This document shows, piece after piece, positions 5,730 to 11,469 of a stretch of 13,673 bases of DNA (position 1 is the stretch's first letter; every line of letters starts with the position of its first letter). The notes beneath the pieces were generated by a model that was not told the origin of the DNA, made no database searches, and worked only from the letters and a program-made list of their open reading frames with translations. This DNA is from an uncultured Eubacteriales bacterium. Its GTDB lineage: Bacteria; Bacillota; Clostridia; Oscillospirales; Oscillospiraceae. Where the stretch lies: positions 1-13,673 of the forward strand of contig CAKTJM010000041.1 in NCBI GenBank assembly GCA_934567745.1, written 5' to 3'. Made by a program: the position numbers and the translations under genes.

Positions 5730-7262
5730 ATGCGGAACGTGGCGGTGCTGACGCTGACGGGCGTGCTGTCGCAGGGGGTGGCGTTCGTCTATCGGGTCCT
5801 GCTGACGCGGCTGGCTGGGGCGGAGGTCCTAGGGCTGTATCAGCTGATCCTCCCGCTGTACTCGGTCCTGCTGTCGCTGACCGGGGTGGGGCTGTATACG
5901 GCGATGTCGAACCTCTCCGCGCGGTACGCGGCCCTGGGGGACCTGCGGGCGATCGACGCGGTGCGGCGGCAGGTGCTGGGGGCGTTCTACGGCCTGGCGG
6001 TCGTGCCGTGCGCGGCGCTGCTGATCTTCTCGGACGCGGCGTCGGTCTATCTGCTGGGCGACGCGCGGACGCAGCTGGGGCTGATGCTGCTGGTGCCGTG
6101 CCTGCTGCTGACGGGGACGGAGACGCTGCACAAGCACTATTTCTACGGCGTGGGCCGGGTGGTGCCCGCGGCGGTGACGGAGCTGCTGGAGCAGCTCCTG
6201 CGGGCGGGCTTCATCCTGGGCCTGCTGGTCGCCCTGCGGCCGGGGACGGCGGAGCGGACGGTGGGCACGGTGGTGCTGGGCATGGCGTGCTGCGAGGTCT
6301 GCGCGGCGGCGACGCAGCTCGTGCTGTTCCGGGCGTATCTGGGCGCGCCGCGGCGGTTGCCGGGGACGCGCCCGCCGGGGGCGGCCCTGCGGCGGCAGAT
6401 CCGACAGATCGCCCTGCCGCTGGGGTCGGCGGCGCTGCTGGGGAACCTGATCTCCTCGGCGAACGCGGTGCTGATCCCGCGCCTACTGGTGCGCGGCGGG
6501 ATGGACCAGAGCGAGGCGGTCGCGGCCTATGGCGTGACGTTCGGGATGACGCTGCCGCTGCTGATGCTGCCGACGGCGTTCCTGAGCGCGCTGGGGCTGG
6601 TGCTCACGCCGAAGCTGGCCCAGTGCCTGGCGCTGGGGCGGCGGGACGCCGTCCGGCGGCACGTGCGCCGGGCGGTGGGGGCGACGGACCTGATCCTGAT
6701 CCCGGCGCTGGCGCTGCTGGCGGTCCTGGGGCCGGAGCTGGGCGCGCGGCTGTACGGCGAGCCGACGGTCGGGGCGCATCTGCCGCTGCTGGCGCTGGGG
6801 GTGCTGTTCTCCTGCTGGCAGGGGCTGCTGTGCTGCGTGCTGAGCGGGGTGGACCGGCAGGGGACCTCGGCGGTGCTCTGTCTGGTGTGCGACGGGGCGC
6901 AGCTCGTGCTCACCTGCGCCCTCGTCGGGCGGGTCGGCATGGTCGGCTACGCGGCCGCCTTCACGGCCACGGCCCTGATGGGCGCTGCGCTGCACTGGGC
7001 CGTCGTGGCGAAGGAGACGGGCCTGCGGCTGCCGGTGGGGCCGTGGCTGCTGATCCCGTCGCTGGCGGCGGCGCTGGCGGCCGCGTGCGCGGAGCTGATG
7101 CAGCACGCCCTCCTGCGCGGCGGGCTGGGGGACCTGGGCGCGGCGTGCGGCGCGCTGGGCTTCGGGCTGCTGGTGTATCTGGCGGGGCTCCAGGCGATGG
7201 GCGCGCGGGAGGCCCTGCGCGACGAAGGGGCTTGCGCCCCGGACCGATCCCGGGTAGAATAG
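5730..7262 (+). CDS. SpoVB/MurJ-like polysaccharide or lipid-linked flippase (MOP superfamily)
   Basis: A 510-residue integral membrane protein of the polysaccharide biosynthesis / SpoVB branch of the MOP flippase superfamily. Such proteins move lipid-linked cell-wall or polysaccharide precursors across the cytoplasmic membrane; SpoVB itself is a sporulation-stage flippase. About 14 hydrophobic segments are visible. The N-terminal half has the hallmark order of a first helix (VLSQGVAFVYRVLLTRL), a GAEVLGLYQL motif and a PLYSVLLSLTGVGL helix. Those motifs are typical of clostridial SpoVB-like proteins. Start ATG 5730 follows a purine-rich AAGGGGGG (about 5714-5721); residues encoded upstream in the open frame look unlike the family. 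Gly is mostly GGG and Arg mostly CGG, unlike crt and hbd, suggesting low expression. tadA follows after 27 nt, probably in the same transcript. The exact substrate cannot be told from sequence. Confidence 0.88.
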   Translation: MRNVAVLTLTGVLSQGVAFVYRVLLTRLAGAEVLGLYQLILPLYSVLLSLTGVGLYTAMSNLSARYAALGDLRAIDAVRRQVLGAFYGLAVVPCAALLIFSDAASVYLLGDARTQLGLMLLVPCLLLTGTETLHKHYFYGVGRVVPAAVTELLEQLLRAGFILGLLVALRPGTAERTVGTVVLGMACCEVCAAATQLVLFRAYLGAPRRLPGTRPPGAALRRQIRQIALPLGSAALLGNLISSANAVLIPRLLVRGGMDQSEAVAAYGVTFGMTLPLLMLPTAFLSALGLVLTPKLAQCLALGRRDAVRRHVRRAVGATDLILIPALALLAVLGPELGARLYGEPTVGAHLPLLALGVLFSCWQGLLCCVLSGVDRQGTSAVLCLVCDGAQLVLTCALVGRVGMVGYAAAFTATALMGAALHWAVVAKETGLRLPVGPWLLIPSLAAALAAACAELMQHALLRGGLGDLGAACGALGFGLLVYLAGLQAMGAREALRDEGACAPDRSRVE

Positions 7263-7289
7263 GGGAGACGAAAGAGAGGGGAGCGCAGG

Positions 7290-7733
7290 ATGGAGCACGA
7301 GGACTACATGCGGCAGGCGCTGGCGCTGGCGCAGGAGGCCGCGGCGGCCGGGGAGGTCCCGGTGGGCTGCGTGATCGTGAAGGACGGCGTGGTCGTCGGC
7401 CGGGGCCGCAACCGCCGCGAGGAGGACCGGTCGGCCCTGGCGCACGCGGAGCTGGCGGCGATCGAGGACGCCTGCCGGACGCTGGGGGACTGGCGGCTGC
7501 TGGGCACGCGGATGTACGTGACCCTGGAGCCGTGCCCGATGTGCGCCGGGGGCATCATCTCGGCGCGGATCCCGGAGGTGTACTACGGGGCGAAGGACGC
7601 AGGCTTCGGCGCGTGCGGATCGATCCTGAACCTCTTCGAGGAGGAGTTCCGACACCACCCGAAGCTGCGGGGCCGGATCCTGGAGGAGGAGTGCAAGGCG
7701 GTGCTCCAGGAGTTCTTCCGAGGGATGCGGTGA
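7290..7733 (+). CDS. tadA: tRNA-specific adenosine deaminase TadA
   Basis: Deaminates adenosine 34 to inosine in the anticodon of tRNA-Arg(ACG), allowing one tRNA to read several CGN codons. The 147-residue length is normal. The zinc-dependent deaminase signature is complete: H52-A-E54, with E54 the proton shuttle, and P81-C82-P-M-C85 supplying the other two zinc ligands. The C-terminal helix region (about 120-147) is as in other TadA proteins. The start ATG follows a GAGGGGAGCGCAGG stretch at the expected distance. The gene lies 27 nt downstream of the flippase gene and is probably co-transcribed. Cytidine or guanine deaminases share the fold, but the length and the GACGSILNL motif after the zinc site favour TadA. 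Confidence 0.96.
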   Translation: MEHEDYMRQALALAQEAAAAGEVPVGCVIVKDGVVVGRGRNRREEDRSALAHAELAAIEDACRTLGDWRLLGTRMYVTLEPCPMCAGGIISARIPEVYYGAKDAGFGACGSILNLFEEEFRHHPKLRGRILEEECKAVLQEFFRGMR

Positions 7734-7840
7734 GATTTAAGACTTCTGTAACATTTGGGGCCTTTTTTTGTAACAAGTCCCTGGTACTCTATCCTTGCAA
7801 GAGTCAAGAAAGCTTCTTTTCATTTTTAACCTTCGGAGGA
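7734..7840 (+). other. A+T-richer intergenic stretch after tadA, unexplained
   Basis: The 107 nt between tadA and the next terminator hold no convincing gene and are visibly richer in A and T than their surroundings. They contain a direct repeat TGTAACA (7747-7753 and 7769-7775, 22 bp apart) and a T7 run (7763-7769) with no stem before it. A weak promoter-like pair, TTGTAA (7768-7773) and TATCCT (7790-7795), has a 16-nt spacer. If used, it would make a transcript of about 65 nt ending at the 7841-7866 terminator. It does not resemble SRP RNA, which often lies near tadA. Confidence 0.3.
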
Positions 7841-7866
7841 AAGGCCCGCACTGCGGGCCTTTTTTC
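7841..7866 (+). terminator. Intrinsic terminator downstream of tadA
   Basis: A 9-bp perfect stem pairs AAGGCCCGC (7841-7849) with GCGGGCCTT (7853-7861). The loop is ACT and a T run follows to 7865. It is the first strong terminator after the flippase-tadA unit, 107 nt past the tadA stop. Confidence 0.92.
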
Positions 7867-7880
7867 TATCCACTGTAGCA

Positions 7881-7917
7881 AACGGCGGGCGTCCCTCTGA
7901 TCGGGACGCCCGCCGTT
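7881..7917. other. Perfect 15-bp inverted repeat between convergent genes
   Basis: AACGGCGGGCGTCCC (7881-7895) pairs perfectly with 7903-7917 around a 7-nt loop. It lies 20 nt past the acyltransferase stop on the minus strand, so it probably marks the 3' end of the abrB-acyltransferase transcript. Neither side has a proper T run (minus strand continues TGCTACAG), so it is not a standard intrinsic terminator; it may act as a 3'-end stabilising or weak terminating structure. Confidence 0.6.
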
Positions 7918-7937
7918 CGTGTCTGATCGTTTCCTTT

Positions 7938-8999
7938 TCATCTCGTCCGGATGCCGAAGACGGCGAACCGCACGAAGGGGATCCGCCGCAGGAGCGCGGC
8001 CAGCAGCGGCGCGCCGAGCAGCACGGCCGCCAGCGCCAGCGGATACACCGCCGCCGCCGGGAGCGCGGCGACCGTCTTCAGCGCCCAGCAGGGCCAGACG
8101 ATCAGCAGATAGTGGACGACGTAGATCGAGAAGCCGTCCCGCGCCATCCGGGTCGAGAAGGCCGTCGGCCGATCGCACCAGGCCCGCGCGGCGGTCAGGA
8201 TCGCCAGGGTGGCGACCCAGGCGTAGGCGTTCGTGAGCAGGGCGTGCAGGCAGGCGTCCGCGGCGTAGCTCTCGCCGAAGTACCGCACGACGAAGCACAC
8301 GCCGAGCACGACGGCCGCCGCGAGCAGCCCGAGCTTGATCTGACCGAGCCGGTCCAGGACCGCCTCGTGCGACAGGACGAGGCAGCCGAGGAAGAAGGCG
8401 GCAAGATAGATGCCGAAGCGGTAGGTCGTGATGACCGGCACGTTCCCGACCTGTGCGCCGCCCCAGAGGACGAGGATCCCCAGCGCGACCGTCACCGGCC
8501 ATGGGCAGCGTGCGCCGCACGCGGTCAGCCGCGTCCACCACCGCCGCCCATGGAACAGGCACAGCACCACTGTGGCGACCCACAGCACGTGGAGGAACCA
8601 CAGCGGCCCGGTCCCCGACACGGCGAAGATGGGCCAGCGCAGCGCCGGGGGGATCGTGTCCAGCCCGCCTCCGAGCATGACGTTGGCATAGCCCACCAGC
8701 CACTGGAACACGAACAGGCCCAGGGTGGAGGGGATGAGCAGCTTGACCGTCCGCGCCCGCAGGTAGGACCGCCGGTCCGTCCGCTCCAGCGCGTAGCGCG
8801 CGCACATGCCCGCCACGACGAAGAGCAGGACCATGATCCACGGATAGACCGCGTAGAGCAGCACGTCCTGCGGCTGGACCGCCGCGAACGGGCCGACCCC
8901 GCCGAGGACGCCCGCGGCGTTGAACATGTAGAAGACGTGGTAGACGAGGACGAGCAGCACCGTCCCGCCTCGGACCGAGTCGAGCCACGCGCGTCTCAT
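7938..8999 (-). CDS. Acyltransferase 3 family membrane protein
   Basis: A 353-residue polytopic membrane protein of the acyltransferase 3 family, whose members O-acetylate or O-acylate surface polysaccharides, lipids or other exported molecules. The N-terminus has the family layout: a charged segment (R2, R3, D7, R10) leading into the first helix, with the conserved histidine at H21 in VLVYHVFYMF. A second family hallmark, GPLWFLHVLW, follows in the middle of the protein, and about ten hydrophobic segments follow one another. ATG 8999 is chosen because it overlaps the stop of the upstream AbrB-like gene in an ATGA (8996-8999), a typical translational coupling; residues encoded further upstream in the open frame are the antisense-like shadow of that gene. 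The acceptor substrate cannot be inferred: no glycosyltransferase or polysaccharide genes are adjacent. Confidence 0.9.
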   Translation of the reverse strand: MRRAWLDSVRGGTVLLVLVYHVFYMFNAAGVLGGVGPFAAVQPQDVLLYAVYPWIMVLLFVVAGMCARYALERTDRRSYLRARTVKLLIPSTLGLFVFQWLVGYANVMLGGGLDTIPPALRWPIFAVSGTGPLWFLHVLWVATVVLCLFHGRRWWTRLTACGARCPWPVTVALGILVLWGGAQVGNVPVITTYRFGIYLAAFFLGCLVLSHEAVLDRLGQIKLGLLAAAVVLGVCFVVRYFGESYAADACLHALLTNAYAWVATLAILTAARAWCDRPTAFSTRMARDGFSIYVVHYLLIVWPCWALKTVAALPAAAVYPLALAAVLLGAPLLAALLRRIPFVRFAVFGIRTR

Positions 9000-9211
9000 G
9001 CGTCGCCCTCGCCGTCGGCGAAGATGGTCTGCGCGAGCTGAGTGAAGACCGACTTGGGCGGGATCGCGAGGCCGCGCTCCTCGTCGGCCAGGACGATCAG
9101 GGTGTCGCCCGGGCGCAGGGAGAACAGGTCCCGCGCCTGCTTCGGGATGACGATCTGGCCCTTCTCGCCCATCGTGACGGTCCAGGCATATTTTCCTTTC
9201 GGCCCTTCCAT
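8996..9211 (-). CDS. AbrB/MazE/SpoVT-family DNA-binding protein
   Basis: A 71-residue protein made almost entirely of one AbrB-type swapped-hairpin DNA-binding domain: GKYAWTVTMGEKGQIVIPKQARDLF, beginning near residue 6, is followed by a PGDTLIVL strand. Such dimers act as transition-state regulators or as antitoxins. Here no toxin gene is adjacent. The partner is a membrane acyltransferase whose start codon overlaps this stop by 4 nt. The start is placed at ATG 9211, 8 nt from GGAGG at 9220-9224. A GTG at 9220, which would add three residues, lies inside that ribosome binding site and is unlikely. A short acidic C-terminus (FADGEGDA) follows the domain, without the extra C-terminal domain of full-length AbrB. 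A role in controlling its own operon is inference, supported by the phased repeats in the leader. Confidence 0.9.
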   Translation of the reverse strand: MEGPKGKYAWTVTMGEKGQIVIPKQARDLFSLRPGDTLIVLADEERGLAIPPKSVFTQLAQTIFADGEGDA

Positions 9212-9219
9212 GTGGCCCA

Positions 9220-9224
9220 CCTCC
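9220..9224 (-). promoter_or_regulatory. Ribosome binding site deciding the abrB-like start
   Basis: GGAGG on the minus strand, 8 nt before ATG 9211. It overlaps the alternative GTG at 9220, which argues against that upstream start. Confidence 0.8.
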
Positions 9225-9230
9225 GTGAGA

Positions 9231-9257
9231 AAAGTATGATTTGTATGACTGATATGG
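9231..9257. repeat. Three 9-bp phased TATG repeats in the abrB-like leader
   Basis: Plus-strand units AAAGTATGA (9231-9239), TTTGTATGA (9240-9248) and CTGATATGG (9249-9257) place TATG at 9235, 9244 and 9253, exactly 9 bp apart. They lie between the predicted transcription start (about 9254) and the ribosome binding site. This makes a candidate operator, possibly for the AbrB-like protein itself; function is inference. Confidence 0.4.
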
Positions 9258-9260
9258 ACC

Positions 9261-9288
9261 AGTATACCACGGTCGCAGGAAAAAGCAA
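9261..9288 (-). promoter_or_regulatory. Promoter of the abrB-like/acyltransferase operon
   Basis: On the minus strand, -35 TTGCTT (9288-9283), a 16-nt spacer and -10 TATACT (9266-9261), with TGG directly before the -10 as an extended -10 element. The -35 box overlaps the T-run of the upstream ABC-operon terminator. Confidence 0.68.
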
Positions 9289-9322
9289 GCCCCGTCCGAC
9301 GAAAACATGTCGGACGGGGCTT
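9280..9322 (-). terminator. Intrinsic terminator of the nucleoside ABC operon
   Basis: On the minus strand a perfect 14-bp stem (9322-9309 with 9300-9287, AAGCCCCGTCCGAC type) and an 8-nt loop are followed by GC and TTTTT (9284-9280). It lies 25 nt after the stop of the last permease gene. On the plus strand the same stem is followed by GGTCG and TTTTT, but there is no plus-strand gene here. Confidence 0.93.
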
Positions 9323-9347
9323 GGTCGTTTTTGGGGGGTGGGATCGG

Positions 9348-10337
9348 TCAGCGCTCCTCGCGGAAGTAGCTCAGCCCGAGGCTGGCGGGCGGCTGGTTGG
9401 AGCGGTCGTGCTTCAGGCTCACGGCCACCAGGACGACGGCGGTGACGACGTAGGGCACGATGTCGTAGATGGAGGCGGGGATGAAGGAGATGGGGTAGTA
9501 GTACCGCATGCAGGCCAGCCCGCCGAAGATGAGGGAGCACCACAGGGCGCGCAGGGGGCTCCAGACGGCGAAGATGACCAGCGCCACGGCCAGCCAGCCG
9601 TAGCCGTCGATGCAGTCGAAGACCCAGGCCCCGCCGACGCCGGAGCTGGCGTTCATGACGAGGTAGAGGCCGCCGAGACCGGTCATCGCGCCGCCGATGA
9701 TGGTGGCGAGGTACTTGTACTTCGTGACGTCGATGCTGTCGGCATCGGCGGCGGCGGGATCCTCGCCGACGGCGCGGAGGTTCAGGCCCGTGCGGGTCCG
9801 CCCGAGGAACCAGGCCATGAGCACCGCCAGGACGATGCTGAGATAGACCATGAAGTTGTGGGAGAAGAGCAGCTTGCCGACGACGGGGATCTGGACGAGA
9901 CTGTCGGGGAAGATGGCCGCGTTGAAGAGCCGCTTGACGCCGGTGGAGACGGACAGGAAGCCGGAGGCGCTGCTGTTGCCGATGGCCTCGCCGAAGTAGT
10001 TGCCGAAGCCGGTGCCGAACATGGTCAGCGCCAGGCCGGTGACGTTCTGGTTCGCGCGCAGGGAGATGGTGAGCACGGAGTAGATGGCCGCGCCCAGCCC
10101 GGCCCCGAGCAGGGAGCACAGCAGGGCGATGAGCACGGCGGCGACGGCGCTCGTCCCGCCCGCGTTCTCGTAGAAGTACGCGCCCATGATGCCGGAGACG
10201 CCGCCCATGAACATCATGCCCTCGACGCCGAGGTTGAGGTTGCCGGACTTCTCGGTCAGGACCTCGCCGAGGACGCCGTAGAGCAGCGGCGCGGCGGCGA
10301 GGATGCCGGCGGTGAGGAAGTTGATGAGGTTATCCAT
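9348..10337 (-). CDS. BMP-type ABC transporter permease, nucleoside class (NupQ-like)
   Basis: A 329-residue membrane permease of the branched-chain/ribose-type (BPD_transp_2) family, second permease of a BMP-family ABC importer. These heterodimeric permeases carry nucleosides in characterised members (for example B. subtilis NupP/NupQ). Family motifs seen are EKSGNLNLGVEGMMFMGG (29-46) after the first helix and LRAVGEDPAAADADSIDV in the cytoplasmic loop that contacts the ATPase. Eight to nine membrane segments are visible. The start ATG 10337 overlaps the end of the upstream permease gene by 8 bp (10330-10337), with AAGGGGG inside that gene as ribosome binding site. It is the last gene of the operon and is followed by a terminator. 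Nucleoside specificity is inferred from family and gene order. Confidence 0.94.
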   Translation of the reverse strand: MDNLINFLTAGILAAAPLLYGVLGEVLTEKSGNLNLGVEGMMFMGGVSGIMGAYFYENAGGTSAVAAVLIALLCSLLGAGLGAAIYSVLTISLRANQNVTGLALTMFGTGFGNYFGEAIGNSSASGFLSVSTGVKRLFNAAIFPDSLVQIPVVGKLLFSHNFMVYLSIVLAVLMAWFLGRTRTGLNLRAVGEDPAAADADSIDVTKYKYLATIIGGAMTGLGGLYLVMNASSGVGGAWVFDCIDGYGWLAVALVIFAVWSPLRALWCSLIFGGLACMRYYYPISFIPASIYDIVPYVVTAVVLVAVSLKHDRSNQPPASLGLSYFREER

Positions 10338-11469
10338 TCGCCTTGTCCCCCTTTCCGTCCTTGGCGGCCTTGGGGGCCTCGGGATGGTGCCCGCGGAAGA
10401 TGACGCGGTAGTTGATGAAGAACTCGCAGCCGAGCATGAAGAAGAGGATGATGGCCGAGAGCACGTCCGCGGCGGAGGCCGGGATCTTGAAGTTGGTCTG
10501 GATGGTGTTCGAGCCCTTGGACAGGATCGCGAGCAGCCCGGCGATCAGGACCATCGCGAAGGGGTTCAGGTGCGCCAGCCAGGCGACGATGATGGCGGTG
10601 AAGCCGACGCCGCCGGAGGTGCCGTTGTTCAGGGTGTAGTCCGCGCCGGAGACCACCAGGAAGCCCATGAGACCGGCGATCGCGCCGGAGAGGAACATGG
10701 TGCGCATGACGATCTTGGCGACGTTCATCCCGGCGTAGCGGGCGGTGCGCACGCTCTCACCGACGACGGAGATCTCATAGCCCTGCTTGCTGTAGCGCAT
10801 GTAGACGAACATGCCGACGGTCAGCAGGAGGACGACGATCCAACCGGCGTGGACGCCGCCGATCTTGGGCAGGCGGGCGTTCTGGTCGAACATGGCGATG
10901 ATGGGGAAGCCGGTGCCCTTCGGGTCCTTCCACGGGCCGTTCTGGAGATAGCTCTCGATGCCGAGGGCGATGTAGTTGAGCATGAGGGTGAAGAGGGTCT
11001 CGTTCGTGCCCCACTTCGCCTTGAAGAAGGCGGGCACGAGGCCCCACAGGCCGCCCGCGACGATGGCCGCGAGGGCCATGACGAGCAGGAGGGCGGGCTT
11101 GGGCAGCTTGTCGAAATAGAACAGGGCGAAATAGGTCGCCGCGATGCCGCCGACCATGATCTGGCCCTCGGCACCGATGTTCCAGAACTTCATCTTGAAG
11201 GCCGGGGCCAGCGCCAGCGCCGCGCCGAGCAGGGGGATGGCCTGCCGGACGGTGACGGTGCGGGCGGTGTGGGTGCCGAGGGAGCCGGAGATGATGTCGT
11301 GGTACACGGCCAACGGGTCATGGCCCAGGACGGCCACGAACAGGGAGCCGGTCACGAGGGCCAGCACGATGGCGGCCAGACGGATGGCCCACTTCTTGCC
11401 GCGGCCCATATCGTCGCGCTTGGCCAGGCGGACGAGAGGCTCGCGCTGGGGACGCTTCGTATCACGCAT
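10330..11469 (-). CDS. BMP-type ABC transporter permease, nucleoside class (NupP-like)
   Basis: A 379-residue membrane permease, partner of the shorter permease encoded next. The N-terminal 25 residues are charged and cytoplasmic, followed by a first helix and a periplasmic-type loop with HDPLAVYHDIISGSLG. The family signature FWNIGAEGQIMVGG (95-108) and the NETLFTLMLNYIA motif (156-168) identify the longer permease of the BMP-associated importers. SGGVGFTAIIVAWLAHLNP follows late in the protein, and the C-terminal tail (GHHPEAPKAAKDGKGDK) is Lys/Ala-rich. The ATG at 11469 overlaps the ATPase stop by 8 bp (11462-11469), so translation is likely coupled. Length and motifs are normal; no sign of damage. 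Confidence 0.94.
   Translation of the reverse strand: MRDTKRPQREPLVRLAKRDDMGRGKKWAIRLAAIVLALVTGSLFVAVLGHDPLAVYHDIISGSLGTHTARTVTVRQAIPLLGAALALAPAFKMKFWNIGAEGQIMVGGIAATYFALFYFDKLPKPALLLVMALAAIVAGGLWGLVPAFFKAKWGTNETLFTLMLNYIALGIESYLQNGPWKDPKGTGFPIIAMFDQNARLPKIGGVHAGWIVVLLLTVGMFVYMRYSKQGYEISVVGESVRTARYAGMNVAKIVMRTMFLSGAIAGLMGFLVVSGADYTLNNGTSGGVGFTAIIVAWLAHLNPFAMVLIAGLLAILSKGSNTIQTNFKIPASAADVLSAIILFFMLGCEFFINYRVIFRGHHPEAPKAAKDGKGDKANG

Noticed and set aside
7747..7775. Pho box (two TGTAACA repeats at 22 bp)
   Set aside because: Only two short units, between convergent genes rather than at a promoter of a phosphate gene; kept only as part of the unexplained segment.
7734..7840. SRP RNA (ffs) downstream of tadA
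   Set aside because: Considered because ffs often lies near tadA in Clostridia, but the conserved SRP hairpin sequence (GGAAGG...GCAGCC type) is absent.
5633..7900. Long plus-strand frame overlapping the flippase gene and tadA in another frame
   Set aside because: Gly/Ala/Arg low complexity, whereas the other frame gives a coherent 14-helix membrane protein and an intact TadA.
8996..9211. AbrB-like gene as antitoxin of a toxin-antitoxin pair
   Set aside because: No small toxin gene lies on either side; the coupled partner is a polytopic acyltransferase.
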